DNA of 9,296 nucleotides from contig URTC01000048.1 of the NCBI GenBank assembly GCA_900550765.1, positions 1 to 9,296 on the forward strand, read 5' to 3'. The notes beneath the pieces were generated by a model, which was not told the origin of the DNA, did no database searches, and was given only the letters and a program-made list of their open reading frames with translations. The translations under genes and the position numbers were made by a program. Source of the stretch: an uncultured Clostridia bacterium. GTDB taxonomy: Bacteria > Bacillota > Clostridia > Christensenellales > QALW01. Positions 1 to 6,306 of the stretch are shown here, piece by piece (the stretch's first letter is position 1; each line of letters begins with the position of its first letter).

Positions 1-336
1 AGCCTCCGCCTTAGTAAACGAAGCAAACACACTGTCGTTTACGCTTACCGTATACGTAACACCCGAATTTTTCTCCAGCGTAAGTATAACGGCCTCTACC
101 TTCTCCGTAGAAGCAGTAAAAGTATCTTCCCCCGTTCCCTCCATTTCCGCAGCGGTAAATGCAGAATAGTCCACATCAGTATGATTGAACACCATCCGCA
201 GTTTTGTTTGTGCAGTAAGTCCTTCCAAATACATATAATAAATATCTCCCGTTTCATGAACGGCCATATTCATAAACTCTATCGTACGGCTTTCTCCCGC
301 GGGATTCATTACCATTGCATTTTGAGTTATTGGTTC
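1..336 (-). pseudogene. In-frame continuation of the modular secreted protein beyond the TGA (open at left edge)
   Basis: Reading on in the same frame after TGA 337-339 gives 112 open codons to the window edge with no further stop. They complete module 3: a NPAGES turn (VPAGES in module 1), GDIYYMYLEGLTAQTKL (DVYYFYLTGLTQTTKL in module 1), then VDYSAFTAAEMEGTG and DTFTA. No indel is needed in this alignment. No convincing ribosome site precedes the ATG codons just downstream of the TGA, so independent translation is not supported. This segment is either untranslated remnant or is reached by read-through. The true C-terminus lies outside the window. Confidence 0.75.
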
Positions 337-1896
337 TCATTGGCTGTTTATTATGCTGAAAATTGCAGCATTCTGATTTTCTCCCTCATTATATACCGTA
401 ACGGAAAGCCGGGTATCGCCCTCTTCTGTAAAGGTTAAATTCTCTGCCTGCTTAAACCAAAAGTTTCCGCTGTCGGCCGTAAGCGCATCGTTAAAGGTCA
501 GGGTAAGACCGTTTTGTACTTTGATGCTGTCGCTCACCTGCGCGTACAAGCGAACATCGCTTTCCGCCCGGAACTGATAAATCTTAGCTACTTTAGCTGA
601 GCCCACAACAAGCCCCTCCGCATTTTCGCCCACCGCCTCTACCTTTACGAGCGTACCGGCCGCAACAACTTGTTCAAAGCTTGCAATATTGCTGATCTGC
701 GGAGTTTTCATACCATGGAAAGTTACATTGTATACCGCGCCTTCTACAGCGGCTCCGCTTATGGTTACAGCTCTGGCGGCATCGAGCTTTAGAGTAAAGG
801 TGTTTTCGCCCGTTCCCTGCATGGAGGCTGCCGTCAGCATGGAATAATCCACCTCTGTTCCACTGGCAAAAGATCCGAGCTTTGAGGTTGCCGTCAAATC
901 TTTCAGATAAAGATATACAATATCCCCCGCACCAAGGGCAACATCTTCTGCCTCGATAGTAGCTATACCGCCGGCCGGAACGGTAACGCTTTCAACAAAA
1001 CGCACCTCCTGCCAGGATGCAGATACTACACGGAACATAGCCGTTATATCCTTGGTATCATAATTTACAAAGGTAATGTTTGCTTTTTTTGCTCCCTCAT
1101 TACCGTAGAACATAGTAATTCCCGCATCATCCAGCCAAAAATTGCCGTCGGACACCTCCAATTTTTGATTAAATTCCAGATAAACACCGTTTGCAACCGT
1201 TTCATCAGTTTTTATTGCCAGCGCTTTTACCGTAGTATCCTCCGCTGCCGTAAAGGTATAACGGGAAAGTCTTGTCACTGTCTTTTCTCCGGAGATAAAG
1301 CAATCAACATAATATCCGGCCTCCGGTGAAGCGATTACCTGTACCGTATCACCCGCGGGCACGGCAAACGTAAAGTCCTTCTGATTTCTGCAGGTACTGA
1401 AAAGGCTGTTGTTTAGGGAAACCGTGTATTGCACATGCTCCGCCGCCTCCAGCGAGATAGTGTAAAGTTCCGCATAAAGCACTTCCGCCGTAAAGGTGGA
1501 AGCTCCCGTTCCCTGCATAGAGGCTGCCGTCAGCGCGGTATAGTCCACCGCTGCATAATTGGCTTTAAAGGAAAGCTTCGTCGTTTGTGTAAGGCCGGTA
1601 AGATAGAAATAATAAACGTCATTTTCCTGAACATTCAAGTTCATCAGTTCAGCATTGGCACTTTCACCGGCGGGAACCGCTATCTTAACAGATCCGCGTG
1701 TTTGCTGCCAATCGGAAGATACCACCCGCAGCTGCACTTCCACGGTATTTTCCCCATAGTTGGTAAAAGTAAGGGACATGCGCTTATCGCCATCCTCCGT
1801 TTCAGTGAACACCATTTGCTTTCCGGTATCGTTCAGCCAGAAATTACCGCTGACAGAGCTTCCCAGATTATTGTTAAATATAAGCATCACACCGTT
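1..1896 (-). repeat. Three tandem protein-coding modules of about 230 codons
   Basis: Module 1 spans 1192-1896 (235 codons), module 2 spans 514-1191 (226 codons), and module 3 spans 513 to at least position 1 (partial). They align by an opening NG (NGVMLIF, NGVYLEF, NGLTLTF), GNFW, a Trp about 60 residues into the module, a VPAG or NPAG turn 12 residues after it, and the TAA.M.GTG motif. The DNA sequences have clearly diverged, so the modules are old duplications rather than a recent expansion. Each module probably contains two subdomains, since a second segment with YTVS (modules 1 and 3) or YNVT (module 2) follows the GTG motif. Confidence 0.85.
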
Positions 1897-1998
1897 TTGC
1901 GCTGTAGCCGCATGGGCATGAGGTACCTTTCCCAGCAACACGCAGCCTATCAGTCCTATGGCTAACAAAACAGATACATATGTTTTGAATCGTTTCAT
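337..1998 (-). CDS. Secreted tandem-module protein of unknown function, N-terminal 553 residues up to an in-frame TGA
   Basis: I do not recognise this family. Residues 1-30 form a signal peptide: a basic start (MKRFK), a hydrophobic core, and a likely signal peptidase I site after AHA at 28-30. LIGC at 16-19 resembles a lipobox, but the hydrophobic core continues past the Cys, so cleavage after AHA seems likelier. The mature protein is a series of long modules (residues 35-269, 270-495, and 496 onward). Each opens with NG followed by hydrophobic residues and has a GNFW motif, a VPAG or NPAG turn, a Y-Y/L-YL segment and a VDY...TAA.M.GTG..TFT motif. The composition (Thr, Val, Ala, Gly, Asn) suggests beta-rich extracellular domains; a cell-surface or secreted role is inference. 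The start ATG at 1998 is supported by an AAAGGAGAG ribosome site 6 bases upstream and a promoter. The frame stops at TGA 337-339 in the middle of module 3, but the same frame continues homologously to the window edge. Confidence 0.8.
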   Translation of the reverse strand: MKRFKTYVSVLLAIGLIGCVLLGKVPHAHAATAQNGVMLIFNNNLGSSVSGNFWLNDTGKQMVFTETEDGDKRMSLTFTNYGENTVEVQLRVVSSDWQQTRGSVKIAVPAGESANAELMNLNVQENDVYYFYLTGLTQTTKLSFKANYAAVDYTALTAASMQGTGASTFTAEVLYAELYTISLEAAEHVQYTVSLNNSLFSTCRNQKDFTFAVPAGDTVQVIASPEAGYYVDCFISGEKTVTRLSRYTFTAAEDTTVKALAIKTDETVANGVYLEFNQKLEVSDGNFWLDDAGITMFYGNEGAKKANITFVNYDTKDITAMFRVVSASWQEVRFVESVTVPAGGIATIEAEDVALGAGDIVYLYLKDLTATSKLGSFASGTEVDYSMLTAASMQGTGENTFTLKLDAARAVTISGAAVEGAVYNVTFHGMKTPQISNIASFEQVVAAGTLVKVEAVGENAEGLVVGSAKVAKIYQFRAESDVRLYAQVSDSIKVQNGLTLTFNDALTADSGNFWFKQAENLTFTEEGDTRLSVTVYNEGENQNAAIFSIINSQ

Positions 1999-2004
1999 AT
2001 ATAT

Positions 2005-2056
2005 CTCTCCTTTCGTATGGTATCTTTATTATCGGTTTATATGAACTTTTTGTAAA
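2005..2056 (-). promoter_or_regulatory. Promoter and ribosome site of the modular secreted protein gene
   Basis: On the minus strand, TTTACA (2051-2056) and GATAAT (2028-2033) are separated by exactly 17 bases. An AAAGGAGAG Shine-Dalgarno sequence (2005-2013) lies 6 bases before the ATG at 1998. This would give a short leader and independent transcription of the gene. Confidence 0.6.
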
Positions 2057-2673
2057 TAGTCATTTGTACGGTAATAATGAGGAAAAGTTACTTTTACACA
2101 TATTGTATTTTTCCTATGCATGAAAAAATCAGTCGGCAAAATTTCAACCTTGGCCATTTTGCAAATGATGACGGAACAACAATCAAATGAAATAGATCGG
2201 AAATAACGGTGTTTTTTCTACCGATATTTTTAATGTAAAAAACCCGGCGCAGAGACTCTGCTGTTTTCTTATGCCGTTTTGCAGAAAGAAACAAACGCCT
2301 ATTCCCTCTCTTGATACGTCCTTTTCCAGTATTTATCCGATCAGGTGAGCGGCCATAGAATTTTTCTTCTTATGGCTTTTATTCTTACGACAACACATTT
2401 CATCTTATAATATCCCAAAGCCATACGAAAAGGCCTTTTCTTTTTTAGCAAATATCCACCGGCGTAACCGGTGGCTTTACGGAAGACGCCAGAAAAGATC
2501 CGGTACTGGCCAAGCAAGGCTCTCCCCCCTTCGCACCTCCGCCCTCTCTTATATTTCTTCTTTTGTTTTCCGCTTTTTCTATTTTATTTTCTCGACCTAC
2601 CACTATTCTCTTCTTCTTTTCCATGGAACGCTAAAGCTTTTTCCGACCCCCGGCACAGTCGAGGGCTTTCTAC
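2057..2673. other. Intergenic region with no convincing gene
   Basis: Reading frames of 66 and 82 codons exist here, but they have no ribosome site, odd composition and no recognisable motif, so I do not call them. The stretch holds several small hairpins: a near-palindrome GCAG/CTGC at 2249-2261 inside CGGC/GCCG; a hairpin GCCATAGAA (2352-2360) pairing with TTC-T-TATGGC (2367-2376) followed by TTTT; a perfect palindrome GAAAAGGCCTTTTC near 2428-2441; and the GC-rich hairpin at 2456-2474. A strongly pyrimidine-rich tract follows at about 2519-2632. Confidence 0.5.
2456..2481. repeat. GC-rich hairpin with H-type pseudoknot potential (REP-like or IS-end-like)
   Basis: CCACCGG (2456-2462) and CCGGTGG (2468-2474) form a perfect 7-bp stem around the loop CGTAA (2463-2467). 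The loop is itself the exact reverse complement of TTACG (2477-2481), two bases beyond the stem, so both helices could form as a pseudoknot. Short GC-rich hairpins of this shape occur as REP elements and as subterminal hairpins of IS200/IS605 elements, but no transposase is present here. The classification is inference. Confidence 0.4.
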
Positions 2674-2710
2674 AAAAAAATCGGAGCAAGCGATACAAAA
2701 CTTGCTCCGA
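2674..2710 (-). terminator. Rho-independent terminator downstream of the acetyltransferase gene
   Basis: TCGGAGCAAG (2681-2690) and CTTGCTCCGA (2701-2710) are perfectly complementary over 10 bp with a 10-base loop. On the minus strand the stem is followed directly by seven T residues (the A run at 2674-2680). It lies about 90 bases past the acetyltransferase stop and would end that transcript. Confidence 0.85.
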
Positions 2711-2787
2711 CGTTTCTAAGCCGCATAAAAAAGATATTTTGGCATTTCGGCAGTGAGAGTTGAACTGTTTGGTAGTTGTTACGCTTC

Positions 2788-2804
2788 TGAATTCGCCGAA
2801 TTCA
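2788..2804. repeat. Perfect 8+1+8 palindrome overlapping the acetyltransferase stop codon
   Basis: TGAATTCG and CGAATTCA flank a single central C. The right arm contains the minus-strand TGA stop codon (2802-2804). It could be a protein-binding site, or simply chance around two EcoRI-like hexamers. Confidence 0.5.
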
Positions 2805-3335
2805 TAATTGCTTTTTCAGTCTATGTTCCATCCATTCTTCTTTCAAAATAGAATAACACAAAGTGTCTCCTCTATCTCTGGCATGTTTCCGAAGAGTGCC
2901 TTCATAAGTAAAATGACATTTTTCCAACACGCGTACAGATTCTTTATTAAATGACCGAACCCAGGCTGCAACTACTTCGGTATCTCGTTCAGAAAACATA
3001 TACTCAAGCATCGCCATAAGTGCTTCCGTTGCATACCCGTTATTTCGACGGTTGGCTGCTACAGCATATTCTAATTCTTTGTATTGAGCATATCGGTTCA
3101 TGTCTCCAAATACAACAAACCCGATCAAGCGCTGCTCGTCTTTATGGATAACGGCACGTATTTCCGGATTCTTTTTCCAACTGCAAATGACACTTCGGCT
3201 TTCTTCGATATTCCTGTACGAACTCACTCCGGAAAGTCACAATCTGGGGTCAAGACAGATTTTGTAAAGTTCTTCTGCATCATCCTCTTGCCAGCAACGA
3301 AGAAGCAATCGTTTCGTTTCAATTAATTCAGCCAA
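2802..3335 (-). pseudogene. RimJ/RimL-like GNAT N-acetyltransferase with in-frame TGA at codon 33
   Basis: GNAT enzymes of this group move an acetyl group from acetyl-CoA to an amino group, often a protein N-terminus or a small molecule. Read through the TGA, the frame is 177 codons, the usual RimJ/L length. It shows the N-terminal ETKRLLLRCW segment (6-15), DAEELY (19-24), DPRL (29-32), EESRSVI (44-50), acetyl-CoA loop RNNGYA (97-102), and the C-terminal block N130..S133.RVLEK.HF..EG with a final KEEW. I choose a TTG start at 3335 because GAGAGGGG lies just upstream and the family N-terminus begins right there. TGA at 3237-3239 breaks the frame. A GTG at 3227 could restart translation, but that product of 141 residues would lack the first strand and helix. 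The natural end is a TGA at 2802-2804. The gene is followed by a terminator. The substrate is unknown. Confidence 0.8.
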
Positions 3336-3369
3336 ATTTCCCCTCTCCCATGAACCATCATTTCTAAAA

Positions 3370-3398
3370 ATTATATTACATAAAATCCAAAAGCACAA
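3370..3398 (-). promoter_or_regulatory. Possible promoter of the acetyltransferase gene
   Basis: On the minus strand a perfect TATAAT (3370-3375) lies 17 bases after TTGTGC (3393-3398), a poor -35 box. The -35 falls inside the arm of the hairpin that follows tRNA-Val, so termination of the tRNA transcript and initiation here would overlap. Confidence 0.4.
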
Positions 3399-3429
3399 CA
3401 TGAGAGTTTGACTCTACAATGTTGTGCTT
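3391..3429 (-). terminator. Hairpin terminator after the tRNA-Val gene, possibly bidirectional
   Basis: AAGCACAACAT (3391-3401) pairs perfectly with ATGTTGTGCTT (3419-3429), and an inner AGAGT/ACTCT pair (3403-3407, 3411-3415) extends it. It begins a few bases after the tRNA-Val CCA end. On the minus strand a T run of four follows; on the plus strand a run of six follows, so it could stop transcription from both sides. Confidence 0.75.
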
Positions 3430-3432
3430 TTT

Positions 3433-3509
3433 TGGTGAAGACGAGTGGACTTGAACCACCGACCCCTTGCATGTCAAGCAAGTGCTCTGACCAACTGAGC
3501 TACGCCTTC
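3433..3509 (-). tRNA. tRNA-Val(GAC)
   Basis: A 77-base cloverleaf with encoded CCA. Acceptor GAAGGCG pairs with CGTCTTC (one G-U), D-stem GCTC/GAGC, anticodon stem CTTGC/GCAAG around TTGACAT with anticodon GAC, and T-stem GGTGG/CCACT around TTCAAGT. It would read GUC and GUU valine codons. It lies 30 bases downstream of tRNA-Leu and is probably cotranscribed with it. Confidence 0.95.
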
Positions 3510-3539
3510 CTATAAAAATTCAATGGCATTTTGTAATCT

Positions 3540-3623
3540 TGGTGCGGGTGACAGGACTTGAACCTGCACGTAAAAAACACCAGATCCTAAGTCTGGCGCG
3601 TCTGCCAATTCCGCCACACCCGC
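3540..3623 (-). tRNA. tRNA-Leu(TAG)
   Basis: An 84-base class II tRNA with encoded CCA. Acceptor GCGGGTG pairs perfectly with CACCCGC, the anticodon stem CCAGA/TCTGG encloses CTTAGGA with anticodon TAG, and a long variable arm with a run of T residues precedes the GTTCAAG T-loop region. It reads CUA and other CUN leucine codons. It is the first gene of a two-tRNA unit with its own strong promoter. Confidence 0.95.
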
Positions 3624-3633
3624 ATGTGATAGT

Positions 3634-3662
3634 ATTATAGCATTGAGAAAAAAAATTTGCAA
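3634..3662 (-). promoter_or_regulatory. Strong promoter of the tRNA-Leu/tRNA-Val unit
   Basis: Minus-strand TTGCAA (3657-3662), a 17-base spacer, and perfect TATAAT (3634-3639), ending 10 bases before the mature 5' end of tRNA-Leu. The same TTGCAA-17-TATAAT arrangement drives tRNA-Thr at 7937-7965. Confidence 0.85.
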
Positions 3663-3718
3663 CTGAAATTTCTCTTTTAAATTTTCATCAAAAACAAAGA
3701 CTAAACAGGTTTATTCTG

Positions 3719-3747
3719 TTGTCAATTTTATAGGAGTGTGCTATACT
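3719..3747 (+). promoter_or_regulatory. Promoter of ktrBA
   Basis: TTGTCA (3719-3724), a 17-base spacer and TATACT (3742-3747), 27 bases before the ktrB ATG. It is divergent from the tRNA promoter at 3634-3662. The transcript leader would be short, and I see no riboswitch such as a c-di-AMP element in it. Confidence 0.65.
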
Positions 3748-3774
3748 GATTACACTAATAACAGGAGTGTTTCA

Positions 3775-5118
3775 ATGAAAGCTTTTAGTTTAAAACTTAC
3801 GTATCCCAAAATAATTTCATTAGGTTTTTGTTTGCTGATACTATTAGGCGCGTTTTTACTTTCTTTGCCGATTTCATCGCGAAGCGGACAATTTACTCCC
3901 TTTTTGACTTCCCTTTTTACCGCTACCTCCGCCACCTGTGTCACCGGCCTTGTAATGGTGGATACCTATACCCATTGGTCCGTATTTGGGCAAACGGTTA
4001 TCATTGTGCTGATCCAAATCGGCGGCATTGGTTTTATGACGCTGATGACTGCAATTTCTTTAGTATTAAACCGGCAGATTACCTTAAAAGAGCGAACTTT
4101 GCTGAAAGACAGTTTTAATACGTCGGACATCAGCGGAATGGTTCGCCTGACCAAACATATCGTTGCCGGAACGGTAATTATTGAACTATTAGGCAGCATC
4201 TTGCTTGCTACCCGTTTTATTCCGCTTTTAGGCCTTTCCCAAGGACTGTATACGGCCGTGTTTATGTCTATTTCTGCTTTCTGCAATGCAGGCTTTGATA
4301 TTTTAGGCGGATTCGGGCAATACTCTTCTTTGGTTTGTTTCTCTGACGATGCACTTATAATTCTTACTTTATCGATGCTGATCCTCATTGGCGGTATCGG
4401 CTTTATCGTATGGGATGATATTGTAAAAAACAAATGGCATCTCAAGCGGTACCGGCTTCACTCAAAAATTGTGCTGTTTTTTACCACGATATTGACAATA
4501 GGCGGCACTGTACTGTTTTTTATTTTTGAACGCGATGCTACCAATTACGGTCTGTCCTTGCATCATCAGCTGCTCAATTCTTTTTTCAGTTCCGTTACCC
4601 CCCGCACGGCAGGCTTTAACTCTGTGGATGTAGCTGCGCTTACCGGCGTTTCAAAAATGCTTACAATATTATATATGTTTATCGGTGGTTCTCCGGGCTC
4701 CACAGCCGGCGGTGTAAAAACGGTAACAATTGCTGTTATGCTGATTTGCTTAATTAGTAATTTACGCAATAAATCCGGATATAATGTATTCAGAAGAAGA
4801 CTGCCGCTGAATGTGGTCATCAATGCGCTGTGCGTAATTGTGATTCATCTTACGCTTTCACTCTCCGGTACGCTGTTGATCTGTGCTGTTCAGCCGGAGC
4901 TCGCAGTAGGCGACGTGGTATTCGAATGCTTTTCCGCAATAGGTACCGTGGGGATGTCCACCGGTATTACCCGTGATCTAACGGTTCTTCCGCAGATCGT
5001 GCTGATTCTGCTAATGTTCAGCGGACGTATCGGCAGTTTATCATTCGCCATGATTTTTACCGAAAAAAAGCAAAAAGATGTCCTTCTCTTCCCTGAAGAA
5101 AAAGTAAATGTAGGATAA
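3775..5118 (+). CDS. ktrB: KtrB, potassium-translocating membrane subunit of the KtrAB uptake system
   Basis: KtrB is the TrkH/KtrB-family channel-like subunit that carries K+ inward, usually coupled to Na+, in the cytoplasmic membrane. The 447-residue length is normal. The four selectivity-loop repeats are visible: TCVTGL (54-59), FCNAGF (169-174), PRTAGF (276-281) and GTVGMS (390-395). The family signature GGSPGSTAGGVKT lies at 304-316, in the region of the family's mobile gating loop. Alternating hydrophobic segments start at about residue 12. The ATG at 3775 is chosen over an in-frame ATG at 3736 because an AGGAG ribosome site lies just before it and MKAFSLKL matches the usual short N-terminus. 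The gene ends with TAA and ktrA follows after 20 bases, so the two form an operon. Confidence 0.95.
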   Translation: MKAFSLKLTYPKIISLGFCLLILLGAFLLSLPISSRSGQFTPFLTSLFTATSATCVTGLVMVDTYTHWSVFGQTVIIVLIQIGGIGFMTLMTAISLVLNRQITLKERTLLKDSFNTSDISGMVRLTKHIVAGTVIIELLGSILLATRFIPLLGLSQGLYTAVFMSISAFCNAGFDILGGFGQYSSLVCFSDDALIILTLSMLILIGGIGFIVWDDIVKNKWHLKRYRLHSKIVLFFTTILTIGGTVLFFIFERDATNYGLSLHHQLLNSFFSSVTPRTAGFNSVDVAALTGVSKMLTILYMFIGGSPGSTAGGVKTVTIAVMLICLISNLRNKSGYNVFRRRLPLNVVINALCVIVIHLTLSLSGTLLICAVQPELAVGDVVFECFSAIGTVGMSTGITRDLTVLPQIVLILLMFSGRIGSLSFAMIFTEKKQKDVLLFPEEKVNVG

Positions 5119-5138
5119 TATTAAGAATAGGTGGTATT

Positions 5139-5786
5139 ATGAAAAACTTTTTAGTAATCGGTATGGGCCGTTTTGGCCAGCACTTAAGCCAAAAACTTGC
5201 CGAACTGGGCAACGATGTTATGATCGTGGATAAAAGCGAAGAAGCTGTAAACCGTTTGATCGATGTTGTTACCTGTGCCCAGGTAGCAGACTGCAAAAAC
5301 GAAGAAGTATTAAAAAGTCTTTCGGTCAACAGCTTTGATATGTGCATCGTATGTATCGGCAACGATTTTCAAAGCAGTTTGGAAATTACCAGTCTTTTAA
5401 AGGATCTGGGCGCAAAAGTAGTAATCAGTAAAGCCAGTACAAAAATTCAAGAAAAGTTCCTTCTGCGCAATGGAGCTGACGCCATAGTAGATCCGGAAAA
5501 GGATCTTGCGCATAAATTGGCGGTACAGTACAGTGCCAGAAACGTATTTGATTACTACCGTCTCTCTAACGATATTGCCATATATGAAACCTGTGTTCCT
5601 AAAGCTTGGATCAATAAAAGCCTAAAAGAGATTGATGTACGAAAAATACATGAAATTAACGTATTGGCCACCAAAAAAAACGGCCAGGTAAAAATCGCCG
5701 ATGTTGATTATAAATTCGGTCCTGACGATCACATTTTAATTTTAGGCAATGCAAATAATATTGAAAAATTTACCCGCGGATCATAA
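5139..5786 (+). CDS. ktrA: KtrA, cytoplasmic RCK/TrkA-N regulatory subunit of KtrAB
   Basis: KtrA forms a cytoplasmic ring that binds nucleotide (ATP/ADP or NAD(H)) and gates KtrB. The 215 residues match the family length. The Rossmann loop GMGRFG lies at 8-13, and an acidic residue (D31, in IVDKS) sits at the end of the second strand, as expected for ribose binding. An RCK_N domain covers about 1-125, and a smaller RCK_C domain covers about 135-210, the type that binds c-di-AMP in characterised Firmicute homologues. The start ATG has an AGGTGG-type ribosome site. The gene ends with TAA, but its last codons and downstream sequence are tandemly duplicated (5751-5872). Confidence 0.95.
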   Translation: MKNFLVIGMGRFGQHLSQKLAELGNDVMIVDKSEEAVNRLIDVVTCAQVADCKNEEVLKSLSVNSFDMCIVCIGNDFQSSLEITSLLKDLGAKVVISKASTKIQEKFLLRNGADAIVDPEKDLAHKLAVQYSARNVFDYYRLSNDIAIYETCVPKAWINKSLKEIDVRKIHEINVLATKKNGQVKIADVDYKFGPDDHILILGNANNIEKFTRGS

Positions 5787-5872
5787 AGTGATTACTTAAT
5801 CACCTTAAAGTGCTAATAATTTTGAAAAATTTACCCGCTGAACATAAAGTGATTACATAATCTCCTAAAAGG
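5751..5872 (+). repeat. Imperfect 61-bp tandem duplication of the ktrA 3' end
   Basis: Unit 1 (5751-5811) contains the last ktrA codons, its TAA and a small hairpin GTGATTA-CT-TAATCAC. Unit 2 (5812-5872) repeats it with about eight substitutions and no indels by my alignment. In unit 2 the frame NNFEKFTR is kept, but the GGA codon of unit 1 is TGA. The hairpin arm of unit 2 has one mismatch. The second copy is probably non-functional DNA. Confidence 0.85.
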
Positions 5873-5910
5873 GCAAAGAACGGATAGCAAATGAAACGAA
5901 AGCGATATGA

Positions 5911-6129
5911 ATCGAACGGAAAACAGGAAAACATTTCCTGAGATGCAAGTATTTTTTATATTTGCGAGCAGTTGCATATAACGCGCGAAGAGTTTTTGCC
6001 GCGGAAAGGGAAAATCCCGAGCGTATCCGTAAAATGGTAAAGAAACTAAAAAGGCTTAACAGCATTCAGCAGCAAAGTATCGTCGCAATGGATCCAGGCT
6101 CCCTGCCGTTCCCCGAAGATAAGCGGTGA
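5911..6129 (+). other. Possible remnant of a small gene downstream of ktrA
   Basis: A frame of 72 codons is open from just after a TGA (5908-5910) to a TGA at 6127-6129, 11 bases before a terminator. It has no good start and no ribosome site; the first ATG (6034) leaves only 31 codons. The translation is basic and helix-like, with AAERENPERIRKMVKKLKR followed by LNSIQQQSIVAM. This loosely recalls C-terminal tails of some HTH regulators, but I cannot assign it. The frame also runs upstream of 5908 for about ten codons. It may be a decayed gene or untranslated RNA. Confidence 0.25.
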
Positions 6130-6139
6130 TACAAAAATC

Positions 6140-6177
6140 GCAGTCTTTGTGCACTTCTGCAAAAAGGCTGCTTTTTT
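6140..6177 (+). terminator. Rho-independent terminator after the ktrBA unit
   Basis: GCAGTCTTT (6140-6148) pairs with AAAGGCTGC (6163-6171), with one G-U. After a G-A mismatch, TGCA (6150-6153) pairs with TGCA (6158-6161) around a CTTC loop, and TTTTTT follows at 6172-6177. It is about 350 bases beyond the ktrA stop, so the ktr transcript would include the 5787-6139 stretch. Confidence 0.85.
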
Positions 6178-6306
6178 ATACAAATTCTTCTTAAAAAATG
6201 CCTGTTTTATCTGCCTCTGCCGGACTAACAGGTAGTTGAAATTTTGCATATGATATAGCAGGTGCTTTTCCGGCACCTTAAGAGGGTTAAAGGAGAATTT
6301 ATTATA
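6178..6306 (+). promoter_or_regulatory. Leader region of the ABC transporter genes
   Basis: No consensus promoter with correct spacing is visible. TTGAAA (6236-6241) and TATGAT (6249-6254) are too close to act together. A small hairpin AGGTGC/GCACCT (6260-6265, 6273-6278) precedes the AAAGGAG ribosome site (6289-6295). No riboswitch was recognised. Confidence 0.35.

Noticed and set aside
1429..1965. 178-residue plus-strand frame opposite the modular secreted gene
   Set aside because: It is the antisense shadow of a gene with clear module conservation, a signal peptide, a promoter and a ribosome site on the other strand.
2094..2294. 66-residue minus-strand reading frame
   Set aside because: No ribosome site or motif; it crosses hairpins in gene-free DNA.
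2471..2719. 82-residue plus-strand reading frame
   Set aside because: It starts inside a hairpin, runs through the pyrimidine-rich tract and ends in a minus-strand terminator. It has no ribosome site and no recognisable domain.
2745..2785. tRNA-like fragment (a TTCAACT-type T-loop on the minus strand)
   Set aside because: The flanking stems do not pair and no anticodon arm is found.
337..3239. Selenocysteine insertion at the internal TGAs
   Set aside because: No stem-loop of bacterial SECIS shape is apparent directly downstream of any of the three TGAs, and none of these families is known for selenocysteine.
3663..3774. A c-di-AMP or other riboswitch before ktrB
   Set aside because: The leader after the predicted promoter is only about 20 bases, too short for a riboswitch, and no conserved element is seen.
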